Source: Entoloma clypeatum (Eukaryota; Basidiomycota; Agaricomycetes; Agaricales; Entolomataceae). From it: a stretch of DNA of 64,000 nt. The stretch spans positions 2,294,001-2,358,000 of the forward strand of contig OY751496.1 of assembly GCA_963565915.1 (NCBI GenBank). Reading direction: 5' to 3'. The notes below the pieces were generated by a model that ran no database searches, was not told where the DNA came from, and saw only the letters and a list, made by a program, of their open reading frames with translations. A program made the position numbers and the translations under genes. Shown here piece after piece: positions 44,010 through 55,116 of the stretch (positions within the stretch are counted from its first letter, which is position 1; every line of letters starts with the position of its first letter).

Positions 44010-44804
44010 CTAGTAGTAGTCACCGTAGTACCCCCTCGCAATAATCTCCATGATCTCCTCGACATCCAAGTCCCGGGCAGCTTTGACGGCGGCACCGTTG
44101 CTGGCGGCCGCAGCAGGATTTGGCGCAGCAGAATTGGGCGCAGCAGGCTTGGGGGGGGGGCGTTGGAACCAGAAGGACCGGCCTTTGTCGACGTAGTATC
44201 GCGCCACCATGGCGGTACTTTTCCCAGGGTGGCGGTGGGTGTGGGCAGTGGGTATGTCTGCGGTCCTATCGGCCGGGGCAGGTCTGTCCGCCTTGGCTTC
44301 GCCGGCGCGCGCGAAGAACTCGTCGTCGTCGTCGTAGAAGAGGGACCGTCGGAAGGTTGCGACATGGCCTGTGGACCCCTTGCGGACGGGGGGGGCGTGA
44401 GAGCTGCCTGTGGCCGCGGCGGTATCACCGGCTTTATCCCCGGCTGTGGCGCCACTAATCTTGGAAGTGGTTGCGGTGTGGCCCGTGGGTTCGCCGGGTT
44501 GCCCAGTTTCAGGTTTGGCGGCATTGTTCTGGCGGGATGGTGCCTTGCGGCCGGCAGTGGGTGGACCGCCGCTGGTTCCCTCTTTCCGCGCAGAGAGCTC
44601 ATCGTCATCGTAGAAAATACTCCTCAAATAAAACTCTTCATCGCCGCGTGCTGCCAGATCGTAGTCGTTAACAGGAGTGGGGGAGCTGAGCAGAATATAA
44701 GATATCAGCAATGTAATAGATTGAGAAATTCACAGCACGACTTACGCAACAACAGAGCTAGCAAGAGCAATGGCTGAGACAGCAGCGAGGGTGGAGAAAT
44801 GCAT
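44010..44804 (-). CDS. Secreted protein with repeated FYDDD...AR motifs (family member 2)
   Basis: ATG 44804 starts MHFSTLAAVSAIALASSVVA, a signal peptide. One intron (donor GTAAGT near 44745, acceptor GCTCAG near 44691) joins it to SPTPVNDYDLAARGDEEF. The pattern YLRSIFYDDDELSARKE follows, then about 70 residues of Gly/Thr/Ala/Pro-rich linker. A second copy reads RRSLFYDDDDEFFARAG. After a Pro/Ala-rich stretch the protein ends with LDVEEIMEIIARGYYGDYY, stop at 44010. The product is about 250 residues. The signal peptide, the intron placed just after it and the first motif block correspond to the 97-residue protein at 21559-21916, so the two are paralogues, this one enlarged by a second motif and linkers. 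No cysteines form a pattern and no enzymatic domain is visible. The repeated acidic motifs each end in -AR-, which might be processing or binding sites; this is speculation. Confidence 0.7.
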
Positions 44805-45872
44805 TTTAGTTGAGTCCTAGGAGCGTATATCAGCCGAGAAATAAGCATATTCGTGGGGAACTTGGGAACGGAAAGGCACACACTGGCTGGTGAAGATGAT
44901 TGATTGGTTTGGGCAAGGGGTGTGACTCGTTAGACCAGCTGAGGAGTGCCAAAGGAAACAGGTGCACATAGTTCACCCATTATATAGGGCTTCGTTGCCG
45001 TCGCGTGGGGCGCCGCGCCCAAACAGAACAAATCACCATGCCACTGTGATGTGGTGATGGATGGGGTCATTGTGGTGGGGTACACTCCACTGTGGCACAT
45101 ACTACACCGCCATTTAGGTCCCACGCCGACTCCAGGGAGCTGAATTCAATGGTTGCGTGCGACAAAAGTCGTGATCTCACTGGTTGCTGGCCGCAGCTCG
45201 AATCCAGCTGAGGCGCTCAGCCCATGGCAACATGTTGGGACAGCTTGACACTCGCTGTTTCTCCACATCAGGGAAAGGTCAAAGTTCATTTCTTAATTCA
45301 GTTCATCGTTCAGTTCGTTTTCTGCTTTTGATAGTCAGTGAACTGGTGATTTGGAACTCGTATTTCAAACGGAGTGTGAATTTCTCGTTGCACCAGCGCG
45401 TCTCGTACTTTATTCATCTACGATTAGTGCTGTGCATGGCCCGGCCTCAGGCCGCGAGCCAAGCCAAGCTGGGCCCAAATAAGCCGGGCTCAGCGAAGCC
45501 AAATCAAGGGGGTGTCGGAACGCGATCCCGGCAACACACGTGGGTGGGGTCCTCGGGGGTGAAAAAAAAAGTCCGACACCCAGATTAATTGGCCAAAAAC
45601 GGCAGTCAGGATGCCCAGCAACACATGAGTTTCTCTCTGGCATCTCCCCCCGTCTCCACACCCTGAGCCTCACATCTGAAGGCCCCCTGCAGGCCTGCGG
45701 CTCCGTCTCGACCTTCCTCGATGCCCTCCCAGGCTCTCCTCCTTCTCAACAACCACACCGAGACGCTGGCACGCTGCGGGACTGCGTATCCAGCCCGTGC
45801 TCCCTTGTCATTCCTGTTCCTGTTCCCACTGTTCCCATTGCCAACACCCTCAACACCCTCACCCTCACCCTC
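44805..45872. other. Spacer upstream of secreted protein and copia element
   Basis: No gene recognised. Includes a 72-bp inverted-repeat unit (45510-45581, listed separately) and a CCCTCA repeat (45850-45872) into which the copia element is inserted. Confidence 0.5.
45510..45581. repeat. Small inverted-repeat unit GGGTGTCGGA...TCCGACACCC
   Basis: Perfect 10-bp inverted ends enclose a GC-rich centre and an A run. A similar right end (GAAAAAAAAGTCCGACA) occurs at 60121-60136, so it may belong to a dispersed repeat family. No target duplication was found. Confidence 0.45.
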
Positions 45873-46171
45873 TGTTGAAACTTTTCCATCACGTAGATTA
45901 GATTACATCACGTGACCTTTACACATCTTCGATTACATACTTGTTTGGTTGGTACAAACAGTAGTACGGTATATAAGACCAGGAAACTGTCAATATCAAC
46001 AAGTTGTCTCTTGACTCTTAACCAGCTCCATCGCTCTTACCAGCCTCAACCGCTCTCACCAGCCTTACCCCTCCAAACCATGTAAGTGACCATAGCGGTA
46101 TTGTAGAGTACTTCCACTGTAGCTATGTTGCTCAGTACACCTGTGGCTAGCGCCCAGGTGGAACTTCAACA
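45873..46171 (+). repeat. C1 5' LTR
   Basis: 299 bp. Contains CATCACGTGACC with a CACGTG box and a TATA-like TATATAAG (45971-45978), likely its promoter. Matches 57540-57838. Confidence 0.95.
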
Positions 46172-46183
46172 GGTTATGGGCCC
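46172..46183 (+). promoter_or_regulatory. C1 primer-binding site (half-tRNA initiator Met type)
   Basis: GGTTATGGGCCC directly follows the LTR. It is complementary to the anticodon stem-loop of initiator tRNA-Met (GGGCUCAUAACC) with a single G-U pair, the half-tRNA priming used by copia elements. Confidence 0.65.
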
Positions 46184-46541
46184 CGGATAGCAGAGGGACC
46201 TGGGAACGCTGGCAACAGCAAGTACCTGCCCACTCTACCCTGGTTGGCAAAGAACCGATCGAAAGATCCGGTCTCTGAGTCTTACTTCTTCACACATGAA
46301 CCTGGGAAACGTCATTACGACAAGTACCTGTTATGAAGCGTCCCTAAGGGGATTGACTTAGTACACATCATGTGGAAATGTTGATCGTACCTCACACACT
46401 TCTGACAAAAAGGGTTTCTCCCACAACCGCTATTCCTGAAGGGAATATGTTATGAGGAATCATTTATTTGTTTTCTCTAAAAATCAAATTCATAAAAAGA
46501 ACATCACTGATTGGGAAAACTCCTTTTAGATTCATTAAAAA

Positions 46542-48551
46542 ATGTCTACCTCTCGCTCTGCTCTTGATATCATCACCCCCTTCGACGGCATCGACTACCA
46601 AAGCTGGGCCGAAAGGATGAAGTCCTACCTCCTCCATCAAGGAGTCTGGCGCATTGTCTCTGGCGACATTCCCCGCCCTGTCATCGCCGATTTTACCACC
46701 ACGGTCTCCACCCCTGGGGCCACTGCTGCTGCTCCCCCTGTGCTGGTTGCTACAGTCGACCAGCCTGGCTTCCGCAAGGAAGAAAAAGCCTGGATCAGGG
46801 ACGACGATGTAGCTCTCGGGGCGATATGCCTGAAGGTCTCTGAAGCAATCAGACGCCACATCAAGGACAGCACCTCGGCACTTGACGCATGGGCAGCGTT
46901 GAAAGATGCCTATTCCAAAGTATCCCCAGCCGTCATCTTCGGCGACTTCAAAGTGGCAGCTTCCTTCAAGCTGTCAGGTCGTGACCCGGTCCCTGAAATA
47001 GAACGCCTCGGAGCACTCTTCGCCCGTCTCAGCGAATCGAATTTCGATGTCCCTGACCTGATGCAGGCCATGATCCTGGCAAGTGCCATTCCCGACGCCT
47101 GGTCGTCGCTCTCCACCGCCCTCTTCCAGGTCTATGACGCCGACGACTTCACGTACAAAGCCGTCGCGGACAGCATCATCTCAGAGTACCGGCGCAAGTA
47201 TTCGATTGGGTCCACTCGTACGTCCAACGAGCAGGCCCGGAAAATCTCCGGGACAAAGCGAAAGGGGCAAGATCCCAAATGGGAAAAGCAGCAAAAGCCG
47301 AGTACCTCGCAAAACAATGCTGACGAGCAGCCTAACTCGACCGACCCAAGTACCGCTTCTGAAAAGAAGAAGGGAAAGGGACGCTGGGGCAACCAGAAGA
47401 AGCGCGCCAACAACGCGGACAACGAGTCCGATCACGCCGAGGAGATGGTCGAGTTCATTGCACCGGCCATTGAGCACATCCCTCGTCCTGCTCCTTGTCC
47501 CCTTCCTCCTCATCAACGTGCCCCTTGCCCTCTCCCTCCTCATCATGCACCATCTTTCACCACCGTAACTGGTCGCGGAAAGACTTCCTTTACTGCACAG
47601 CCTGAGTCAGAAAGGATGCAGTCACTACTGCAACGCATGAACCCTCCTCCTTCCCAGTACACCGGGCTTCCTTCTGGAAAGCCGTCAATGTGGAAAAAGA
47701 ACGAGAGGGTGCGAAAGCTCGCTCGAGAGATCGGCGCAAAACCCTCTGGATCAAACCTTCGTATCTTGGATACCATCATTCCTGACATCGACGAAAGGCC
47801 GGCTAAACAGCGTTGCGTAGCCCCGTCGATAGAAGAATCGCTGAAAATGATGGATATCGACCAGGAACCGATGGGGCCGGATGTATTTGAGGACGAGATA
47901 GAACTTGACGGTCCGTCAAACCCTTTTCTTGAACCTTACCAATTGCGGAAAGCTAACAATACCTCTCAACAGATGTATGATATAATAGCAAGTACCAGTA
48001 CAGAATGCGTAGATCACTTTAGCAGTGATTTACATAAAAAATATATCAAACATTTTGCTTCTTGTACACATTGTAAGGAAAAAGAACGCGCGCAATGGAT
48101 TTTAGATTCCAGCGCCTCTTTACACTTCACCTATGAGTTTAAGGACTTCACATATTATAGACCTCTTACGGTCAAGCGATTCGTCCAAACTGCAGCTAAA
48201 GGGAAGAAACTGGAAATACTTGGAGTTGGGGCCATTCCAGTACGGCACACCCTAAATGGGGAAGTTAAAACCCATCTTCTCAGACCGGTGTTCTACATCC
48301 CAGACATGGACACACACCTATTGTCCCTAGGCGTCTTCCTTAACCATGGTTACAAAGTAGACGGGACTTGTGGAGAGATTAACATCTCCAAAGGGCTGAG
48401 CAAAATCCAGTTTTCGCCCCACATCCTTGGTCAAACCATTTACTGGTTAGACACTGAAATACGCTATGACCAGATCCATGCGATCTCAAGCGAAATCACT
48501 GTCGAAACATGGCACAAGCGCCTTGGTCACCCAAATGATCAAGCACTCTGA
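46542..48551 (+). pseudogene. C1 gag-protease-start of integrase, ends at in-frame TGA
   Basis: ATG 46542 gives MSTSRSALDIITPFDGIDYQ, a copia-type Gag (FDGIDYQSW and SDFKVAASFK-like helices; residues 1-230). A Lys/Ser/Pro-rich linker and the protease region follow, with WILDSSASLHFTYEF near residue 520. Copia proteases normally have D-S/T-G-A at this site; here the Gly is Ser, so the protease is probably inactive. The pre-integrase zinc segment begins ETWHKRLGHPND and is cut by TGA at 48549-48551, a position where CGA would keep the frame. No zinc knuckle of the CCHC form is visible in Gag. Confidence 0.85.
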
Positions 48552-49811
48552 AAGATTCCTACCAGTACCAAAGGGGTACCTGAGACACTAGTACGTGAGA
48601 AATCACAGGAAAGTTGCACAGGTTGCCTCAAAGGGAAAATGCCGAATCAGTCATATCCCAATTCGATGACAAGGGCAACAAAAACCTTTGATCTGATCCA
48701 TTCCGATCTCAAACAGATATCCACGGCATCATACCACAAATATAAATATTTCCTTACGTTTTTGGACGACTTTTCATCTCACGTCTGGGTTGTCTTGCTT
48801 AGAAAGAAGTCGGATGCCATCATGGCACTGCGACAATTTCTTGCGATGATCCAGAATCAGTTCGCCGCCACTCCTAAGAAATGGCGAGTTGATGGAGGTG
48901 GAGAGTTTGACGAATACAAGGATGTACTTGCCGATCATGGAGTTCTGATTGACGTCACGCTCCCGTATCAGCACCAGCAGAACGGTAGAGCAGAACGGAT
49001 AAATCGAACCCTGTGGGAGAAATCTCAGGCCTTGCGCTTCGACGCATGCTTACCCCCTATGTGGTGGGAATTCTGTTTGGAACATGCAGCGTTTCTCTAC
49101 AATAGAACCCCCATGCAGCGTCTCGAATGGAATACCCCTTACTTCAGGGTGACCAATGAGATCCCCAATATGTCAAGCATCAGAGTCTTCGGATGTCAGG
49201 CATATGTGTATATCCCAAAGGAAAAACGTAGAAATTCCCTGGAGTCTAGATCTCGATTGATGATTTATCTCGGATCAAAACCAGGGGTCAAAGGATACCG
49301 TTTCATGGATCCTGAGACTAATACAATTTTCATGGGTGGGAAAGCTATCTTTGATGAAAGCAAGTACCCCAGATGCCACATCGACCCTTTGCCAGAAAAC
49401 CATCCAGAAATGGAAAATCCAGAACTGGCTGATGAGTTTGAGGACCTCATCCCCGGAAATGATGACAATGATAGTCACAACGAAACACCTCATGACCCAG
49501 TTCCCATTAAACAGAATCAACCTGAATCAGACAACGAACTGCCTGCCAGTGAGCCTGATGACGAACCGCGAGTACCCACTCCGGAACCCGAGCAAGTACC
49601 AGATCGACCGATCAGGGAACGACGAGTTCGGAAGATGCCAGGAAGCATCTATGGGGAAGACACTCCAGCGTCTGATCTTGAAAAATTAGATCGAAGACGG
49701 AGATTGGGCGGTCAAACGGCATGGATGAATGACCTCCTGATGGAGGCAATATCAGTCCAAGTTGGCACCGTTGAAATGTCCCATGAAGACATATACCCTC
49801 TTCCAAATAAA
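48552..49811 (+). pseudogene. C1 integrase, cut by nested insertion
   Basis: Same frame continues after the TGA: CTGCLKGKMPNQSYP completes the zinc finger with H..H..C..C. The integrase core has FDLIHSDLKQI (first Asp), WRVDGGGEFD (second Asp) and QQNGRAERINRT (Glu), then WWEFCLEHAAFLYNR and the FGCQAYVYIP region. An acidic/Pro-rich spacer with P(E)PEQVPDRPIRERRVRK leads to the insertion point in PLPNK. Confidence 0.88.
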
Positions 49812-50099
49812 TGTTGAGGTGACGCTAAGTCAAACGACGTCGCGAGCCCAAACTTAAGAACGAAGTGGAAAATGTGAAGTGAACTGAATTGCCCAGAGAC
49901 CCAGCGGGAATCTCAAGAGAACAAGCTATTGAATACAAGTGAAAGTACTCTACTTATATATGTAAATTCCATGAGGCTGCGTTGTGGCAGCGTCATGCTG
50001 CGTGATAATGATAAGATGTCCTCATGTGCGATATGATGTAGATAAGATAAGATCGAGATAAGATAAGATAAAGTGAAAAGTGAAAATACGATCATAACA
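49812..50099 (-). repeat. G2 3' LTR
   Basis: 288 bp. Includes a cluster of GATAAG words at 50039-50070. Confidence 0.95.
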
Positions 50100-50110
50100 T
50101 TACCCCCTTT
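50100..50110 (-). promoter_or_regulatory. G2 polypurine tract
   Basis: AAAGGGGGTAA on the minus strand, between the end of pol and the 3' LTR. Confidence 0.7.
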
Positions 50111-53100
50111 CTAGATCTCGACTTCCAGGCGAGATATGATGTCGTCCGGGGTGTTCGTGAAATTTTCATATGGTTTAAATTCCAATCCTTCAAAGATGTT
50201 TGCGCGTAAGCGCCGAGGTGCATTCGGGTTTAATTTAAAGAAGTCCTCCACCGCTTCCTTGGCATGTTCTAGGTGATCCTCGGGTTCCCACGTGTTGTGG
50301 TCCTGAGTCAGACCCTCCCATTGCACTAAATATTCCAGTTTTCCTCTCTTCAACCTTGAGTCAATAACTTTTGCGACATCGTACTCCTCTTCGCCATTGA
50401 TAACTATCGGGTTTGGTGCCTGCATCCTTTGTGACATAAATAGTGGTTCCTTAAATAATCGGACTCGTGATACATTGATGACCGGGTGGATTTTCCAGGT
50501 TTTCGGTAATTTAAGTTCTACGGCGTGTGACGAAATGATTTTGGTTACGGTATAGGGTCCAATCCATCGTTCGGCAAGTTTCTTTAAGGGTCGGTTCAAC
50601 TTCAGGTCTTTAGTCGATAACCAAACTTTGTCGCCAACTTGGTAAACTGGTGCATCACCCCGTTTCAGGTTCGCATACCGTTCCATCTCTTCTCGTGCTT
50701 TTACTAGCGCCGCTTCCGCCTCCTCATGAATCTTCTTCATTCGCTCTGCGAATTCTTTTGCCAGTTCTGACTTTTCTGCCCTCCGAGGTTCTACGCCCAT
50801 CCTAGGGTTAAACCCATAATTTACAAAGAACGGCGAAAACTGAGTTGCCGTGTGAATTTTATTATTATAGGCGAACTCCGCGGTTGCCATCCATTCGGGC
50901 CAATCTGTTTGCCGATGGGAAATAAATGATCTTAGATATTGTTCCAACTCCTGGTTGATGCGTTCCGTCTGTCCGTCTGTTTGCGGATGATACGCCGTTG
51001 ATAATTTAGTTGTGATCCCCAATATTTTATTTAGTTCCTTCATAAATATTGCCGCAAATTGTGGTCCTCGATCTGACGTTAATGATTCTGGCAATCCATG
51101 AAGTTTCCAGACTTCGTCCCGATATAGTTTAGCTAATCCTTCTGCTGAGACTTCATCGCGTGTTTTGATAAAGTGTGATTGCTTTGTTGATCTGCAAGCC
51201 ACGACTAATACTGCGTTGTACCCCTGAGCTTCTGGGAGTCCTACGATAAAATCTGCTGTAACATGTTTCCATGGTCCTGCATGTTCCGTGTTTGCTTTTA
51301 ATTTACCGGCTAGCGGTTGAGGCACGTTTTTTGATCGTTGACATCTGTCGCAGCCCTCGACGTATGCTTTGACCATGTTTGTAATACTAGGCCACCAATA
51401 ATTTCGTGTAACCAATTCCAGGGTCTTCCACTGCCCTGGGTGTCCTGCAACTGGGTTGTCGTGGTGTAATTTAATTATTTCCTCCCTGAGTTCCTGACTT
51501 TTCGGAACATAAACCTTTCCTCTATGTAACCAGAGTCCCTGCTCTTCATGCCATTCATCTGCGCGCAATGTTTTGGTATTTGTTTTCTTTAACTCTTCCA
51601 CTGCTTTCAACACTTGTTCGTCAAACTCTTTGGCATCCCTGATGCGTTTTAATAGTTTACTTTCTTCTCCATCAATAAGTATGTGACCTCGATCCATTGC
51701 TCGCAAGTGGAAGTATTCCGGTTTTAATAATGTTACGTCTTCGTTGTCATTTTCCACCCCCTTTCTATGATCGACCCTTCTTGAAAGAGCGTCCGCCTTT
51801 CCCATTGAGGTGCCAGCTTTGTGTATTAATTTAAAGTTGAAGCGTGTTAGATACAACGCCCAGCGTGCTTGTCTGCGATTAAGCTTTCGTCCCTGCATGA
51901 AGTATTCGAGGTTTTTATGATCGGTCCAGATCTCGACCTCATGTTTGGCTCCTTCAAGGTGGTGTCTCCATGCTTCCAGCGCTCGAATTATGCCCAGCAT
52001 TTCTTTATCGTGTACGTCATAATTTCGTTCCACATCATTTAATCCTTTAGATAGAAAGGCACATGGCCTCCATTTCTCATCCTCGCATTCCATAGATAGA
52101 ATTGCTCCTGTAGCAAAGTCCGATGCGTCTGATTCTACTCTCAACTTCCGATCCGGATCGGGAGATACTAATATAGGTGCCTCCGTAAATAATTTCTTTA
52201 GCATATCAAATGCTTCCTCCTGTTCCTCTTTCCAATTCCAGATTGTTTCTTTCCTTGTTAATTTATGTAGTGGCCCTGCCACTTTAGAGAAGTCCTTGAC
52301 AAATCTTCGATAGAAATTGGCCAATCCTAGAAACGACTGGACTTCTTTGACTTTTGTTGGTTTCGGCCATTGTTTGATGGCGTCTACTTTTGAAGGATCC
52401 ATTCGAATTCCGTCTTTCCCAATAATTAACCCTAAGAACTCTATTTCGTCTCGGTCAAAGAAACATTTTCCTGGTTTTAAGAATAAGTCGTTTTCTCGTA
52501 ATCTTTTTAGAATTTCCTCCACAATTTCACTGTGTCCTTTTTCTCCTTCAGTTGCTACCAATATATCATCGATATAGATAACTACGTCTCCTTGATCAAT
52601 CAAGTCTCTAAATATGTCGTTCATCATAGTTTGAAACGTGCTTGGGGAATTATTTAATCCGAAGAACATAACTGTTGGTTCGAAGGCTCCATCTGGGGTT
52701 GTGAATGCCGCTTTCCACTCGTCTCCTTCTTTGATGCGTACATTGTTATACCCCCATCTGAGGTCCATTTTGGTAAACCTTTTCTTTCCCTTTAATTTAT
52801 CGATCAATTCCGGAATCAACGGGAGTGGATAATTATTGCGAACGGTCCAGCTGTTAATGTGTCGGTAATCCTGTACCATTCGTTTCTTTCCGTCTTTTTT
52901 GGGTATAAAGAATACTGGCGAAGTTTGTGGTGACTTGGTAGGTCGAATATATCCTTTGCGTAATTGATCGTTTACAAATTCGGATACTTCTTTCCTTTCA
53001 TCCGGTGACAGGGGATAGACTTTGGCCTTTTTTGGTACGAAATCCGGTTTTAAGTCTATAGCGTGGTCCCATGGTTTCCTGACTGGTAATCTCTCCGATG

Positions 53101-54048
53101 CTTTCTTTTCAAAGACTGATAAATATTTGTGATATTTCCGGGGGACAACCTGTTCTGCCGGTACTTCATCTGAGGGTTCTCCTTTGGCTGCCCTGAGCGT
53201 GTGGATTACTTCCTCCTCCATTTCTTCCTCATTTCCTTCTACTACTTCTTCCATTCTTCCGCCCCATCTGGTTCTTGCAGTTTTATTTAAATAACGTGTT
53301 CGACGCATGCCACATTCTTCTGGACATCTTGATAGTTTAATTTCCGCCTTTTCCCAATCGATTTCTGGATTATGGCGTTTCAGCCAGGTATGTCCAACAA
53401 TAATTTTAGCTTTCCCTAGGTTGCATGCCTCAAACACGGCTATCTCCACATGTCCTTTATACCGCATAGCCATGACTGCTTCATGCGTGATCGAACCTCC
53501 TTGGTTAAGCGTGCCATCAACGTTGTAGACCCGAATGGGGAAAGGTAGTTCCCTTAATTTAATGTTGTTCCTTTTGGCGAAGTCCAGATCTATGAACATC
53601 CCTGTCGCCCCTGAGTCTAATAATGCTTCAACATCAAATGTGCGTTTGTCCTGCAACGTTTCCAGCGTGATTTTCATCATAAGCTCCTTTTCCAGAGAAG
53701 CGGATCGAATAAAAGATGGTTCCCCCATAGAGTCCGTTTGCCTAGTTAAATTATCTGATTCTTTGTCACAGGGAATTAAGCATTCATCCGTAGGGGACGA
53801 ACCAAGCCTCGTTTCTGAGGGCTCCCCAATGATATAGTTTACAAGTGTATCTAAGTCCGATTCATCTGTTTTTGGTTTTTCTTTCCTACTAGGTTTATCT
53901 AATAGTATTTTATTGTACGTAACTGCAGCATCCGTAAGTTTCTGAAACCAAGATTTTACAATGTCCTTATGTACGTAAGAGTCTATAGGCAAACATTCAT
54001 ATCGATTTGTCAGAGCCAGCGGGGGATTTACTGGTTGACGTTCACAAA
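50111..54048 (-). CDS. pol: G2 pol polyprotein (protease-RT-RNase H-integrase-chromodomain)
   Basis: About 1,300 codons in the -1 frame relative to gag, with no start ATG of its own; entered at the slippery site 54052-54046. The retropepsin is ALLDSGATGMFIDLDF. RT has VQDYRHINSWTVRNNYPLP and VIYIDDILVATEG. RNase H has RVESDASDFATGAILS and TDHKNLEYFMQGRKLNRRQA. The integrase zinc finger is HHDNPVAGHPGQW with CDRCQRSK, and the catalytic D-D-E is in VTADFIVGLPE, SDRGPQFAAIF and GQTERINQELE. The C-terminal chromodomain is DVAKVIDSRLKRGKLEYLVQ followed by WEGLTQDHNTWEP. It ends at 50111. All catalytic residues are present and the frame is intact, so this copy may be autonomous. It differs widely from G1 pol and belongs to another lineage, resembling the marY1-type elements of Tricholoma in motif wording, from memory. 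Confidence 0.95.
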
Positions 54049-55116
54049 ACCCTGCTGCCCAGCAGCTTGTCTATTGTTCTGACCATTGGGATTCGGCGCA
54101 GGCGCGCCAATCACACCCCTTGGTCCATTTGCAGCTTGTCGTGCTTGACGCCTTGCCGTGATTTGTCGTAAGATTTCTTCTTCCTCATGTTCGTCGATTT
54201 GTTCAATCACAGCCGCTCGCACCTTGCGTTGTGGCTGTCTGCATTCCCGGGCGAAATGCCCCTGTCCTCCGCAATTGTAACAATTACCAGGCGCTCGGCG
54301 CTGGTTTCTATCAACCTCCATAGCATTGGGATCTCGGCGTCCCTGACCTTGCTGTCCGTTTTGCTGCAGGGCTCGGTACCCCCCGTTCTGTTGTTGTCCA
54401 AATGGTCGCTGCTGATTCTGTTGGTTTGCGGGCCGATTGCCCCAACCGGTTCTCTGCTGTCCAAAATTGTTGCCGGTCCTCATGCCCGGTCTTGCCGCAT
54501 AAGTTTCCTCTGCTCTTCCGATTGCTAAAATTTCCTCACACGTGTCTTGCACGGTGGTCTGTCGTCTTCCCTGCTGGAACATTTGTTGTATGATCGAATC
54601 CTTGGTGTTCCTTTCTAGCAGAGATATCCCATGCATTTCCTCAATTTGGCCTTTGATGACCAACGTTCCAAATTGTGTAATAAAATCGTCCACCCGCATG
54701 TTTCCTTGTTTAAAGGTCTCGATTTTGGCACGTGCCCATTCTATTTCTGTTGCTGATTGGAATCTTGATGTCACCTCTCTCATTAATTGCTGGAACGTGG
54801 GCCATTGTTCTGATTCCATGCACTGCCTCAAGCGTGTTTCCCCATAGGTGCCGGCGGTAGCGCCTTCCAGGCGAGACCATACTGCAATGCAAATTTCTTC
54901 CTGTCCTTGGAACAGGTCCCGATTGACCCTGATCCATGCCAGCATCTTTGTCCACCATACTCCGAACGTTGCCTTGGCCCCATTGTACCTGCCGGGGTCT
55001 GCAGCGATTTCTAGTCGTCTTCCATTGGGACGCGGGGCGGCGGGATTATGAGCGGGCGGAGGGAGAGGGGGATTGGGAAGGGGATTGTCGAACTCGTCGT
55101 CGTTGTTGTCGGCCAT
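54028..55116 (-). CDS. gag: G2 gag
   Basis: ATG 55116 (MADNNDDEFDNPLPNPPLPP) opens 362 codons. The capsid region reads FGVWWTKMLAWIRVNRDLFQ and WARAKIETFKQGNMRVDDFI, then a Gln/Asn/Arg-rich linker, a CCHC knuckle CYNCGGQGHFARECR, and a Gly/Asn/Gln tail that ends in TAA at 54028. Intact, with Kozak-compatible start. The last 16 bases after the slippery site overlap pol. Confidence 0.92.
   Translation of the reverse strand: MADNNDDEFDNPLPNPPLPPPAHNPAAPRPNGRRLEIAADPGRYNGAKATFGVWWTKMLAWIRVNRDLFQGQEEICIAVWSRLEGATAGTYGETRLRQCMESEQWPTFQQLMREVTSRFQSATEIEWARAKIETFKQGNMRVDDFITQFGTLVIKGQIEEMHGISLLERNTKDSIIQQMFQQGRRQTTVQDTCEEILAIGRAEETYAARPGMRTGNNFGQQRTGWGNRPANQQNQQRPFGQQQNGGYRALQQNGQQGQGRRDPNAMEVDRNQRRAPGNCYNCGGQGHFARECRQPQRKVRAAVIEQIDEHEEEEILRQITARRQARQAANGPRGVIGAPAPNPNGQNNRQAAGQQGFVNVNQ
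54046..54052 (-). promoter_or_regulatory. Likely -1 ribosomal frameshift site, G2 gag/pol
   Basis: Minus-strand heptamer G GGT TTT in gag frame (CAG GGT TTT GTG), the X XXY YYZ form, 16 nt before the gag stop. The -1 frame is open through the overlap into pol. Confidence 0.75.

Noticed and set aside
43646..44608. Long minus-strand frame overlapping the second secreted protein
   Set aside because: It is the wrong frame of a GC- and proline-biased gene; the signal peptide and family motifs are in the other minus frame.
45170..45260. tRNA-like B box (GCTCGAATCCAGC)
   Set aside because: No matching A box, acceptor stem or anticodon arm could be folded around it.
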